Assembly (NCBI GenBank): GCA_020025015.1
Contig: JAHHSV010000021.1
Span: forward strand, 1 to 23,193
Origin: Anaeroplasmataceae bacterium
Lineage (GTDB): Bacteria > Bacillota_I > Bacilli_A > Acholeplasmatales > Anaeroplasmataceae
Reading direction: 5' to 3'
Length of the DNA stretch: 23,193 nucleotides
Shown here: positions 6,959 to 15,163 of the stretch, piece by piece
Layout of the letters: every line of letters starts with the position of its first letter
How positions within the stretch are numbered: the stretch's first letter is position 1
Position numbers and translations under genes: made by a program
Notes under the pieces: model-generated
Database searches by the model: none
What the model saw: only the letters and a program-made list of their open reading frames with translations
Told to the model about the DNA's origin: nothing

Positions 6959-9025
6959 ATGCCAAGAGAACATTCATTAGAAATGACACGTAATATCGGT
7001 ATCATGGCGCATATTGATGCTGGTAAAACTACCACTACTGAAAGAATCCTTTACCATACAGGTAAAATCCATAAGATTGGTGAAACACATGATGGTGCAG
7101 CAACTATGGACTGGATGGCTCAGGAACAAGAACGTGGTATTACTATCACTTCTGCAGCTACAACAGCTATTTGGAAGGATCATAAAGTAAACATTATCGA
7201 TACTCCAGGACACGTTGACTTCACAGTTGAAGTTTCACGTTCTTTACGTGTATTAGATGGCGCGGTTACTGTATTAGATGGTCAGGCTGGTGTTGAGCCT
7301 CAAACTGAAACTGTATGGCGTCAAGCTACTGAATACAACGTTCCACGTATTGTATTTGTTAACAAGATGGACAAAATCGGTGCTGATTTTGAATATTCAG
7401 TAGGTACTATTCATGATAGATTAGGTGCTACTGCAGCAGCTATTCAATGGCCAATTGGTGCTGAAAGTGATTTCCATGGTCAAGTTGACCTAATCACTAT
7501 GAAGGCATACCTATATGATGGTGGCCAAGAAGAAAATTATAAGGAAGCTGAAATTCCAGCTGAATTAGTTGATGTATGTCAAGAAAAGAGAGACGTATTA
7601 TTAGATACATTATCTCAATTTGATGATGAGTTAGCTATGATGTATTTGGAAGGCGAAGATATTCCTGCAGAATTGATCCATAGTGTAATCCGTAAGGCTA
7701 CATTAGAGGTTAAATTCTTCCCAGTATTATGTGGTTCAGCTTTCAAGAATATCGGTGTTAAGAAGGTATTAGATGCAGCTATCGAGTATTTACCTTCTCC
7801 ACTAGAGACTCAACCTATTGTTGCTCATAATGATGATGATACTACATTTGAGTTAACAGTAAGTGATGACGCTCCATTTGCAGCATTAGCATTCAAGGTT
7901 GTTGCTGACCCATTCGTTGGTAAGTTAACATACTTCCGTGTTTATGCAGGTAAATGTGTTGCTGGTTCTTATATTAAGAATACAACTAAGGGTTCTAAGG
8001 AACGTTTAGGTCGTATCATGCAGATGCATAGTAACCACCGTGCTGAAATCAAAGAGGTTTTTGCTGGTGATATCGCTGCAGCTGTAGGTTTAAAGAACAC
8101 AACTACAGGTGATACTTTAGCGGATGAAAAAGCATCATTCATCCTTGAAAAGATGGTATTCCCTGAGCCAGTTATTAGTGTTGCGGTTGAACCAAAGACT
8201 AAGGCTGACCAAGAGAAGATGACTACAGCTTTATTAAAATTAGCTGAAGAAGATCCAACCTTCAGAACATATACTGATCAAGAAACTGGTCAAACAATCA
8301 TCGCTGGTATGGGTGAGCTTCACCTTGATATCATCGTTGACCGTATGAAGAGAGAATTCAACGTTGTTGCTAACGTAGGTGCTCCTCAAGTTTCTTACCG
8401 TGAGACTATTACTCAAGCAGCTGATTGCGAAGGTAAATTCGTTCGTCAGTCTGGTGGTCGTGGACAATATGGTCACGTTTGGATTAAGTTCGAGCCAAAT
8501 CCTGAAAAGGGTTATGAGTTCGTTGATAATATCGTTGGTGGTGTAATTCCTCGTGAATACATTCCAGTTATCGATAAGGGCTTACAGGATGCACTTCCTG
8601 GTGGTATCTTAGCTGGTTACCCACTATTAGATGTTAAGGCTACATTATTTGATGGTTCTTACCATGAAGTCGATTCATCAGAAATGGCATTCAAGGTAGC
8701 AGCCTCATTAGCTTTAAAGGCAGCTAAAGAAAAATGTAAGCCAGTATTATTAGAGCCTATCATGGAAGTAGATGTAGTAGTTCCAGAAGAATATATGGGT
8801 AACGTTATCGGTGATTTAACTAGCCGTCGTGGTAGATTAGATTCACAAGAGAAGCGTGGTAATGGTATTAAGATTCGTGCTTATGTACCATTAGCTGAAA
8901 TGTTCGGTTATGCTACTGCATTACGTTCTAATTCACAAGGCCGTGGTAACTTCACAATGCAAATGCATCATTATGAAGCTTGCCCAAGAAACATTCAAGA
9001 GGAAATCATTAAGTCTAGAGCTTAA
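6959..9025 (+). CDS. fusA: Elongation factor G
   Basis: GTPase that drives tRNA-mRNA translocation on the ribosome. 688 residues, typical for bacterial EF-G (about 690-700). G1 AHIDAGKT (about 17-24), switch I RGITITSAAT, G3 DTPGHVDF, G4 NKMDK and G5 GSAFKN are all present, followed by domains II-V, including the domain IV segment SGGRGQYGH. AGGAG precedes ATG 6959. Third gene of the rpsL promoter unit. Codon use is strongly biased (TTA, CGT, GGT), as expected for a highly expressed gene. No internal terminator is seen before tuf. Confidence 0.98.
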   Translation: MPREHSLEMTRNIGIMAHIDAGKTTTTERILYHTGKIHKIGETHDGAATMDWMAQEQERGITITSAATTAIWKDHKVNIIDTPGHVDFTVEVSRSLRVLDGAVTVLDGQAGVEPQTETVWRQATEYNVPRIVFVNKMDKIGADFEYSVGTIHDRLGATAAAIQWPIGAESDFHGQVDLITMKAYLYDGGQEENYKEAEIPAELVDVCQEKRDVLLDTLSQFDDELAMMYLEGEDIPAELIHSVIRKATLEVKFFPVLCGSAFKNIGVKKVLDAAIEYLPSPLETQPIVAHNDDDTTFELTVSDDAPFAALAFKVVADPFVGKLTYFRVYAGKCVAGSYIKNTTKGSKERLGRIMQMHSNHRAEIKEVFAGDIAAAVGLKNTTTGDTLADEKASFILEKMVFPEPVISVAVEPKTKADQEKMTTALLKLAEEDPTFRTYTDQETGQTIIAGMGELHLDIIVDRMKREFNVVANVGAPQVSYRETITQAADCEGKFVRQSGGRGQYGHVWIKFEPNPEKGYEFVDNIVGGVIPREYIPVIDKGLQDALPGGILAGYPLLDVKATLFDGSYHEVDSSEMAFKVAASLALKAAKEKCKPVLLEPIMEVDVVVPEEYMGNVIGDLTSRRGRLDSQEKRGNGIKIRAYVPLAEMFGYATALRSNSQGRGNFTMQMHHYEACPRNIQEEIIKSRA

Positions 9026-9052
9026 TTATCCCTTTATGAATAAGGGTAATAC

Positions 9053-9081
9053 TTGATTTTACCTTTTATATCGAGTAAAAT
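9053..9081 (+). promoter_or_regulatory. Promoter of tuf
   Basis: TTGATT (9053-9058), 17-bp spacer, TAAAAT (9076-9081). Expected start near 9088, leader about 54 nt with a small TGATAA/TTATCA inverted repeat at 9087-9102. It allows tuf expression in addition to read-through from fusA. Confidence 0.7.
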
Positions 9082-9141
9082 AGATATGATAAATTATTAT
9101 CAAGAAAAATAATCAAAAAATAATTAGGAGGACCATTTAAA

Positions 9142-10326
9142 ATGGCAAAGGAAAAATTTGTTCGTACTAAACCACATGTTAACATTGGTACTATTGGTCA
9201 CGTTGACCATGGTAAAACTACTTTAACAGCAGCTATTACAAATTACTTAGCAACTAAGGGTTTTGCTCAAGCTAAAGCTTATGATGCAATCGATGCTGCT
9301 CCAGAAGAAAAAGAACGTGGTATTACAATTAACTCAGCACACGTTGAGTATGAAACTGAAAAGCGTCACTATGCACACGTTGACTGTCCAGGACATGCCG
9401 ACTATGTAAAGAACATGATCACTGGTGCTGCACAGATGGATGGTTCTATCTTAGTAATTGCTGCTACAGATGGACCTATGGCTCAAACTCGTGAGCACAT
9501 CTTATTAGCTCGTCAAGTTGGTGTACCTCGTATTGTTGTATTCTTAAATAAGTGCGATATGGTTGATGATGAAGAATTAATCGACTTAGTAGAAATGGAT
9601 ACTCGTGATTTATTAAGCGAGTATGGCTTCCCAGGAGATGACACTCCAATCGTTCGTGGTTCTGCATTAGGTGCATTAAACGGCGATCCAAAATGGCAAG
9701 CTAAGATTCAAGAGTTAATGGATGTAGTTGATGAGTATATCCCAACTCCTGAACGTGATACTGATAAACCATTCTTAATGCCAATCGAAGACGTATTCAC
9801 AATCACTGGTCGTGGTACAGTTGTTACTGGACGTGTTGAACGTGGTCAAGTTCGCGTTGGTGATACAGTTGAAATCATTGGTATTCGTGACACTCAAACT
9901 TCAGTTGTTACTGGTGTTGAAATGTTCCGTAAGATGTTAGACTACGCTGAAGCCGGCGATAACATCGGTGTATTATTACGTGGTGTTGCTCGTGAAGACG
10001 TACAACGTGGTCAAGTTTTAGCTAAACCTAAGTCAGTTCATCCACATAAGAAGTTCAAGGCTCAAGTTTACGTTTTAACTAAAGAAGAAGGTGGACGTCA
10101 TACTCCATTCTTCACTAACTATCGTCCACAATTCTATTTCCGTACTACAGACGTTACAGGTATTATTAGCCTTGAAGCTGGTACTGAAATGGTAATGCCT
10201 GGTGATAACACAGTTATGACTGTTGAATTAATTCACCCAATCGCAATTGAACAAGGTACTAAATTCTCTATCCGTGAGGGTGGTAGAACAGTTGGTGCTG
10301 GTTCAGTTACTGAAATCATTGAATAA
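9142..10326 (+). CDS. tuf: Elongation factor Tu
   Basis: Delivers aminoacyl-tRNA to the ribosome as a GTP complex; a cytoplasmic, very abundant protein. 394 residues, the usual length. G1 GHVDHGKT (about 18-25), switch I RGITI, G3 DCPGHADY, G4 NKCD and G5 GSALGAL are present, followed by beta-barrel domains 2 and 3 with the RPQFYFRTTDVTG segment. AGGAGG is positioned before ATG 9142. Separated from fusA by 116 bases that hold its own promoter, and closed by a UUCG-loop terminator, so tuf is both the end of the str operon and an independent unit. Highly biased codon use. Confidence 0.98.
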   Translation: MAKEKFVRTKPHVNIGTIGHVDHGKTTLTAAITNYLATKGFAQAKAYDAIDAAPEEKERGITINSAHVEYETEKRHYAHVDCPGHADYVKNMITGAAQMDGSILVIAATDGPMAQTREHILLARQVGVPRIVVFLNKCDMVDDEELIDLVEMDTRDLLSEYGFPGDDTPIVRGSALGALNGDPKWQAKIQELMDVVDEYIPTPERDTDKPFLMPIEDVFTITGRGTVVTGRVERGQVRVGDTVEIIGIRDTQTSVVTGVEMFRKMLDYAEAGDNIGVLLRGVAREDVQRGQVLAKPKSVHPHKKFKAQVYVLTKEEGGRHTPFFTNYRPQFYFRTTDVTGIISLEAGTEMVMPGDNTVMTVELIHPIAIEQGTKFSIREGGRTVGAGSVTEIIE

Positions 10327-10344
10327 TTCTAGAGAATTAAAATT

Positions 10345-10374
10345 AAGGAGATACTTCGGTATCTTCTTTTTTTT
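10345..10374 (+). terminator. Terminator of tuf / str operon
   Basis: Stem GGAGATAC / GTATCTTC (8 bp, one G-U) closed by a TTCG tetraloop at 10355-10358 and followed by eight T residues (10367-10374). Confidence 0.92.
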
Positions 10375-10389
10375 ATAGCTAAATTAGGG

Positions 10390-10395
10390 TATAAT
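10390..10395 (+). promoter_or_regulatory. Probable -10 of the tatD operon
   Basis: TATAAT at 10390-10395, about 30 bases before the tatD start, in the only space between the tuf terminator and tatD. No good -35 is seen at 17 bp, only a T run from the preceding terminator. Confidence 0.5.
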
Positions 10396-10424
10396 AATTA
10401 GTGTTTCTTAATAGGAGGGGTATT

Positions 10425-11201
10425 ATGATTGATTCTCATTCACATATATTCGCCGAAGACTTTGATTTAGATAGAGAAGAAGTAATTGCCAGAGCAAAGG
10501 CAAATGGCGTTAATAATATAATTTTAGTTGGTTTTAGTAAGGAAACTAATCAAGCTGTTTATAAAGCAACTAAAAATAACCCATATTTTATTCCAACCTA
10601 TGGTATTCATCCAAGTGAGGTAGATAGTAATTATTTAGAAGCATTTGCTGAATTTAAGGAATGGCTTAAGGATAAGAAATGCTATGCCATTGGCGAGTGT
10701 GGCCTAGATTATCACTGGGATACTAGCTTTAAGGAGGAACAAAAGGCAGTTTTTAGAAAGCAAATAGAGCTTTCAATTGAGTTGGATTTACCTTTAGTAA
10801 TTCATTCTCGTGATGCTAGCCAGGATACCTTAGCTATAATTAAGGAATATCCCAAGTGCTATGGAGTTATGCACTGCTATAGTGGGAGCTTAGAAATGGC
10901 CTTAGAATACATAAAATTAGGCTTTTATATTTCTTTAGGTGGGCCTGTAACCTTTAAAAATGCTAAAGAGCCTAAGAAGGTTGGTGCAAATATTCCTTTA
11001 GATAAGCTTTTAATTGAAACCGATTCACCATACTTAGCCCCAACGCCATTTAGAGGTAAGCGTAATGAGTCAGGCTTTGTTAAATATGTTAGAGATGAAA
11101 TAGCCTCATTAAGAGGACTTGATCCTTTAGAAATAGATAGGATCACAGAAGAAAATACGAGAAGATTATTTAAAATTGATTCTTCTAAGGAGGAAGCATA
11201 G
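10425..11201 (+). CDS. tatD: TatD-family metal-dependent hydrolase (DNase)
   Basis: TIM-barrel metallohydrolase; family members act as Mg2+-dependent 3'-5' DNA/RNA exonucleases in DNA repair and RNA quality control. 258 residues, typical length. Metal-site motifs in order: DSHSH (H5, H7), GECGLDYH with the bridging Glu, VIHSRDA, MHCYSG, and the final IETDSPYLAP Asp. ATG 10425 is chosen because AGGAGGGG lies 4 bases upstream; an in-frame GTG at 10401 has no ribosome site. It leads a four-gene cluster; a ribosome site inside its last codons (AAGGAGG) serves the next gene, three bases after the stop. The exact cellular substrate cannot be read from the sequence. Confidence 0.95.
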   Translation: MIDSHSHIFAEDFDLDREEVIARAKANGVNNIILVGFSKETNQAVYKATKNNPYFIPTYGIHPSEVDSNYLEAFAEFKEWLKDKKCYAIGECGLDYHWDTSFKEEQKAVFRKQIELSIELDLPLVIHSRDASQDTLAIIKEYPKCYGVMHCYSGSLEMALEYIKLGFYISLGGPVTFKNAKEPKKVGANIPLDKLLIETDSPYLAPTPFRGKRNESGFVKYVRDEIASLRGLDPLEIDRITEENTRRLFKIDSSKEEA

Positions 11202-11204
11202 GAT

Positions 11205-12377
11205 ATGAAAAAAACATTAATATTTTTAGTGGCTTTAATATCAATATTTAGCTTAGCCAGCTGTGATATTCAAATATCTGACCCTAATATCACAATCGAT
11301 CAGGTGGAAAAGGAAGATGTTGATATCATCCAAATTCAAAATCAGCTTTCAGATATTATTAAAAAGGTTGATGACCGCTGCGTAGGTATTGTTGCCTTAA
11401 GTGGAAAATATAAAGCAATTGGTTCAGGAGTAATTTATAAGATTCTAGATCGTAAGAGTAACAAGCCTGCAACCAGTAGTACAGTTGAAGGTGTAGCTTA
11501 TGTAATTACTAATGAGCATGTTATAAAGCCGAAGGATAAAAATACCACCTATCGCGTATATATTGGTGAAGAATATTATTTTTTTGCTGATTGTATTGGT
11601 AGCGACGCCAAAAATGATTTGGCTATTTTAAAATTTACTGTGCCCTTAAGCGATGAAACCATCCAATATGATGATTTTGAAGATATTTATTCTAGTACAA
11701 TGGATTTACCAGCACGTGGTAGCTATGCTGTAGCTATTGGATGTCCACTTGGCTTAAAAAACTTCAATTATCCAACATTTGGTATGGTTGGCAACGTATC
11801 TCTTGGTTCAATTACCCATTCGGCACCTATTAATCCAGGCTCAAGCGGTGGAGGCTTATTTAATTCAAGTGGTCGTTTAATTGGTATTAATGTTAGTAAA
11901 AAATCGCATATTGAAGATGAGAATAACCCAGAGCATAGTTATATTCCTGTATCAGGAATTGGTAGAGCAATTCCAATTTGGACAGTAAAAAAGGTAGTAA
12001 GCCAAATTGAGGAGGTTAATGATGATATAGTTAGACCTGAGCTTGGAGCTAACTATCGTGAAATCAATGGTAACCTATATCCAGAGCAAGCTAAATTCTT
12101 ACCAACAGGTGTTAATCAAGCCGTTTTAATCAAAGAGGTTTTTGATGATACTAATGCTTCTAGTCTAGAAGGTAAAGACTTAGAGGGTAAAAGCTATCAA
12201 GGTCTTTTGGTAAATGATGTTATTGTAGGAGTAGATGATAAAACTATTAGCAAAGCAACTGAATTAGATTATTATTTAAATAACCTAAATATAGGTTCAG
12301 AATTAAAGCTTAAGGTGTATCGTAAAATTGGTGATGCTTGGGTTGTGATTGCTTTCAAGGGTAAAATGAAGGCATGA
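11205..12377 (+). CDS. HtrA/DegP-like serine protease, lipoprotein, with PDZ domain
   Basis: Predicted envelope protease for damaged or misfolded extracytoplasmic proteins. A lipoprotein signal peptide ends in lipobox LASC (Cys20), so the mature protein should be attached to the outer face of the membrane. The trypsin-like S1C triad is intact: H105 (TNEHV), D138 (AKNDLAIL), S214 (PGSSGGGL). After the protease domain, residues about 300-390 form a PDZ-like domain (GLLVNDVIVGVDD region). Most Firmicutes HtrA proteins I know have a transmembrane anchor, so the lipid anchor is notable. Overlaps the next gene by ATGA; the TGA end shows TGA is a stop in this organism. A second HtrA-like lipoprotein sits at 21863-22957. 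Family is sure; target proteins unknown. Confidence 0.88.
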   Translation: MKKTLIFLVALISIFSLASCDIQISDPNITIDQVEKEDVDIIQIQNQLSDIIKKVDDRCVGIVALSGKYKAIGSGVIYKILDRKSNKPATSSTVEGVAYVITNEHVIKPKDKNTTYRVYIGEEYYFFADCIGSDAKNDLAILKFTVPLSDETIQYDDFEDIYSSTMDLPARGSYAVAIGCPLGLKNFNYPTFGMVGNVSLGSITHSAPINPGSSGGGLFNSSGRLIGINVSKKSHIEDENNPEHSYIPVSGIGRAIPIWTVKKVVSQIEEVNDDIVRPELGANYREINGNLYPEQAKFLPTGVNQAVLIKEVFDDTNASSLEGKDLEGKSYQGLLVNDVIVGVDDKTISKATELDYYLNNLNIGSELKLKVYRKIGDAWVVIAFKGKMKA

Positions 12378-13552
12378 TTAATTTTTTAAGAAAAATTTTT
12401 ATAAAGGATTATGAAAATGTCACTAATCCTAAGGTTAGAGATTCTCATGCAGTTTTAGCGACTATTTTAGGTATAATTTCTAATATTATTTTGGTAATTA
12501 TTAAGTTATTTTCAGGATTTGTTAGTGGTAGTGTGGCAATTATCGGCGATGGCTTAAATAACCTTACAGATACTGGATCCTCAATTATTACCCTTGCTGC
12601 CTTTAAGATGTCATCTCGCCCTGCCGATAAGGATCATCCCTATGGTCATGAAAGAATTGAATATGTTTCAGGTTTAATTGTTAGTATTATTATAATTGTT
12701 GTTAGTATTGAGCTTTTTATGAGCTCACTTACAAGCCTAATTGAAAATAAAAGAATTGAAATAACTATAGTATCCCTAATAATTTTAGGTGTATCTATTC
12801 TTATAAAATTAGTTCAGGGCTATAGCTATCATAAATTAGGCAAAACAATTGATTCTCTAGCCCTAAAGGCTAACGCTAGAGATTCCATAAATGATGCAAT
12901 TTCTACAACTGTTATTTTAATTGGTAGTATTTTTATCTACCTTTATCCTAATATGCCATTTGCCTTAGATGGCTTACTTGGTATCTTTGTTGCTATCTTT
13001 ATCTTTATAAGTGGCTTGGAAATGATAAAAGAAACAATCAATCCTTTAATTGGTATTAATCCAAAGCATGAATTTATTAAAACAATCATTGAAGAAATTA
13101 AGGCTTATCCTAGTGTTTTAGGTGTTCATGATGTAAGATGTCATATGTATGGACCAACTAAGTTCTTTATGACACTCCACGTAGAAATACCTGCAAACAT
13201 TGAATTTTTAAAGGCTCATGATGAAATAGATAACATTGAAAGAGATATTAGAAAAAAATATGGCGTTGATTTGACTATTCATATGGATCCTATTGAAACG
13301 GAAAGAAAAGATGTATTAGAGCTGAAGTCTAGAGTAGAGGCTATAATTAAAGGCTTAGATTTAAGCTTCCATGATTTTAGAGTTGTAAATGGGGATACTC
13401 ATACAAATATTCTTTTTGATATTGTTTTACCACATGATTACAAGCTTACACCCAATGAAATTAAAACTAAAATTGAAGAAGAATTTAAAGATGATGAGCA
13501 TAAATATTACTTTATAATTGATTTTGATGGTGAATACATTGATCAGATTTAA
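12374..13552 (+). CDS. Cation diffusion facilitator exporter, probably Mn(II) type
   Basis: Membrane proton-coupled metal exporter with a CDF core of six predicted helices. 392 residues, about 90-100 longer than the minimal FieF/ZitB type. TM2 carries GDGLNNLTD (N62xxxD66), followed by the HPYGHERIEY loop; TM5 carries RDSIND (D170xxxD174). An NxxxD/DxxxD quartet is, as far as I know, typical of Mn exporters such as MntE/MneP rather than Zn exporters (HxxxD), so Mn is the likely substrate (inference). The C-terminal cytoplasmic dimerisation domain (about 210-310) is followed by a second, similar-looking alpha/beta region to the end. The start ATG overlaps the protease stop (ATGA), implying translational coupling. 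Zn, Fe or Co export cannot be excluded. Confidence 0.9.
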   Translation: MINFLRKIFIKDYENVTNPKVRDSHAVLATILGIISNIILVIIKLFSGFVSGSVAIIGDGLNNLTDTGSSIITLAAFKMSSRPADKDHPYGHERIEYVSGLIVSIIIIVVSIELFMSSLTSLIENKRIEITIVSLIILGVSILIKLVQGYSYHKLGKTIDSLALKANARDSINDAISTTVILIGSIFIYLYPNMPFALDGLLGIFVAIFIFISGLEMIKETINPLIGINPKHEFIKTIIEEIKAYPSVLGVHDVRCHMYGPTKFFMTLHVEIPANIEFLKAHDEIDNIERDIRKKYGVDLTIHMDPIETERKDVLELKSRVEAIIKGLDLSFHDFRVVNGDTHTNILFDIVLPHDYKLTPNEIKTKIEEEFKDDEHKYYFIIDFDGEYIDQI

Positions 13553-14234
13553 AAAAATATTAAAGAAGCTTGCCTTAGGAAATATGCTAGAGGAAAATGA
13601 GATTAAATATGTAAAAGGCATTCTTGGCTATCGTCTTGGCTACAATCATATTTTAGGCCTATGCTTTGTTTTCTTTGCCTTAACTATGTTTTTAATTCTT
13701 GTTTTAACAGGAAATATAGCTCTAGGAAGTATTATTTTGGTAGTAGGAGTAATATTGTTTTTATATTATGCACCATTATATATAAAGCCATTAAAAAAAC
13801 TTTATGACAAAGCTCTAGAAAAATATTTAGAGGAAAATTTAAAGGATGCAAGTTTTAAATACACAAGCTATTTAATTCAAAGTGGCTTTCCTATTAAAAA
13901 GGATAGGGTTTATTTCATTTATGATGGCTATTACTTTAAAATCAAAGAAGATTTATTAAATATTGAAGAGCCTAAAAAAGGAACAACCTTTAAATATCCT
14001 GATCTTAATTGTAATTCTAAAAATATAATAAGCTTTAAGCTTCAGGATATAATAAGCTATAAAAAGCTTTTAAATTTAGAAGAGTTTACACCTAGTAGCT
14101 ATGAGGATTTAGTTAAGCTAAAGCCAGATAAGGTGACTGATTTTAGAATAAAGCTAACTGATTTTAAAAGTATTAATTTAGGCAATGATATTTATCCATA
14201 TTTTAAAAAGATAATAAAAGAAAAGGAAGAATAG
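13539..14234 (+). CDS. Uncharacterised protein with two membrane helices
   Basis: I do not recognise this family. 231 residues from TTG 13539, chosen because GGTGA lies exactly 5 bases upstream, the same layout as three other genes here; ATG 13527 and TTG 13518 are in-frame alternatives without ribosome sites. The N-terminal 37 residues are basic, then two adjacent hydrophobic helices (about 38-57 and 59-78) with a very short turn, then about 150 residues rich in Lys, Glu, Tyr and Phe, probably cytoplasmic. No catalytic motif is visible. It overlaps the end of the CDF exporter by 14 bases and is the last gene of the tatD cluster, with its stop inside the terminator stem. It may act with the exporter or the protease, but that is only positional evidence. 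Confidence 0.75.
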   Translation: MIRFKKILKKLALGNMLEENEIKYVKGILGYRLGYNHILGLCFVFFALTMFLILVLTGNIALGSIILVVGVILFLYYAPLYIKPLKKLYDKALEKYLEENLKDASFKYTSYLIQSGFPIKKDRVYFIYDGYYFKIKEDLLNIEEPKKGTTFKYPDLNCNSKNIISFKLQDIISYKKLLNLEEFTPSSYEDLVKLKPDKVTDFRIKLTDFKSINLGNDIYPYFKKIIKEKEE

Positions 14235-14270
14235 GATTTTATCAAGGAGGATAAATCCTATTTTTGTTTT
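14231..14270 (+). terminator. Terminator of the tatD cluster
   Basis: Stem ATAGGATTT(T)ATC (14231-14243) / GATAAATCCTAT (14250-14261) with one bulged T and a 6-base loop, followed by a T-rich run. The stem includes the stop codon of the upstream gene. Confidence 0.8.
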
Positions 14271-14299
14271 AATTAAGCCAAAAAAGTACTATTTTAGTC

Positions 14300-14328
14300 T
14301 TGATAAAGCAAAATTAAAATAGTATAAT
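14300..14328 (+). promoter_or_regulatory. Promoter of rpsF-ssb-rpsR
   Basis: TTGATA (14300-14305), 17-bp spacer, TATAAT (14323-14328). Expected start near 14335. Confidence 0.9.
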
Positions 14329-14334
14329 GTAAAA

Positions 14335-14394
14335 GCACGTGAAGTGCCCTTGCCTACTTAGATGTAGGCCTATAGACCATAAGGAGGTAAAAAA
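14335..14394 (+). promoter_or_regulatory. Structured rpsF leader, possible S6:S18 autoregulatory site
   Basis: The 60-nt leader holds a short GCAC/GTGC hairpin (14335-14347), then a 6-bp hairpin GCCTAC/GTAGGC (14352-14369). CCTT (14348-14351) can pair with AAGG of the ribosome site (14381-14384), stacking under that hairpin and leaving an 11-base 3' bulge that contains ACCA. The layout resembles the known S6:S18-binding mRNA leader, whose bulge carries CCG, but CCG itself is absent. This is an inferred structure. Confidence 0.4.
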
Positions 14395-14682
14395 ATGAAA
14401 AAATATGAAGTAATGTATATTCTTCGTTCTAATCTAGAACAAGAAGCAATTAAAAATGAGGTTAATGAAGTTAAAGAAATCTTCACTAACAACGGTGCTA
14501 ATGTTTTAGAGTGTAAAGAATGGGGTCTTAGAGAATTAGCTTACGAAATCGATCATATGCGTAAAGGCTATTATGTATGGATGTTAGTAGAGGCTGGCTC
14601 TAAAGCTTTAGAAGAATTCAACCGTATTGCTGGTTATAGCGAAAGCATCGTTCGTTCTATCGTTGTAAAAGATGGAGAATAA
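14395..14682 (+). CDS. rpsF: 30S ribosomal protein S6
   Basis: Binds the 30S platform as a heterodimer with S18. 95 residues, typical for Firmicutes, with the standard MKKYEVMYILR start and conserved EWGLRELAYEI and KGYYVWM segments. AAGGAGG (14381-14387) precedes ATG 14395. First gene of the classic rpsF-ssb-rpsR operon, in which S6 and S18 flank SSB. Confidence 0.97.
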   Translation: MKKYEVMYILRSNLEQEAIKNEVNEVKEIFTNNGANVLECKEWGLRELAYEIDHMRKGYYVWMLVEAGSKALEEFNRIAGYSESIVRSIVVKDGE

Positions 14683-14690
14683 TAGATAGT

Positions 14691-15149
14691 ATGAATAATG
14701 TAATCTTAACAGGAAGAATTACAAGAGATCCTGAAGTTCGCTACACACAAGCTGGTGTTCCTACTGTTAGCTTTTCAATAGCAGTTGATCGTCAATATAA
14801 GGATGCGATGGGCAACCGTCAAGCAGACTTTATAAATTGTGTTGCATGGCGTAATCAGGCAGATTTCATATCTCGCTATATTAGAAAAGGATATATGCTT
14901 TGTGTTCAAGGACGTATCCAAACACGTAGCTATCAAGGCCAAGATAATCAAACACATTATGTTACTGAGGTTCTTTGTGAGTCAGTAGAAAATATGACTC
15001 CACGCCAAGATAACCAACAAAGCTATAGTCAACAAGGCTATCAACAGCCTCGTCCGGTTGAAAGACCTACTTATCAACAGCCAAGCTATGCTTCAAATGA
15101 ACCAGAGCCAAATCAAATGACTGTTGAAGATGATGATTTACCATTTTAG
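14691..15149 (+). CDS. ssb: Single-stranded DNA-binding protein
   Basis: Coats single-stranded DNA during replication, repair and recombination, and recruits partners through its acidic tip. 152 residues: OB-fold domain (about 1-105) starting MNNVILTGRITRDPEVRYT; then a flexible Gln/Pro/Tyr-rich linker (about 106-143) with repeated Q-Q-P and QQ-Y units; and the conserved C-terminal tip DDDLPF. ATG 14691 lies 8 bases after the rpsF stop, and its ribosome site GGAGAA overlaps the end of rpsF, so the two are probably co-translated. Confidence 0.97.
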   Translation: MNNVILTGRITRDPEVRYTQAGVPTVSFSIAVDRQYKDAMGNRQADFINCVAWRNQADFISRYIRKGYMLCVQGRIQTRSYQGQDNQTHYVTEVLCESVENMTPRQDNQQSYSQQGYQQPRPVERPTYQQPSYASNEPEPNQMTVEDDDLPF

Positions 15150-15163
15150 GAAGGAGAAAAATT

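Noticed and set aside
6977..7213. Minus-strand open frame inside fusA (likewise 8240-8476 in fusA, 9476-9691 in tuf, 10925-11146 in tatD, 21415-21648 in tsaC).
   Set aside because: They lie antisense within well-supported genes, show no family features and have no ribosome sites or promoters.
9030..9050. CCCTT/AAGGG hairpin after fusA as a terminator.
   Set aside because: Only 5 bp, no T run after it; the tuf promoter starts right there.
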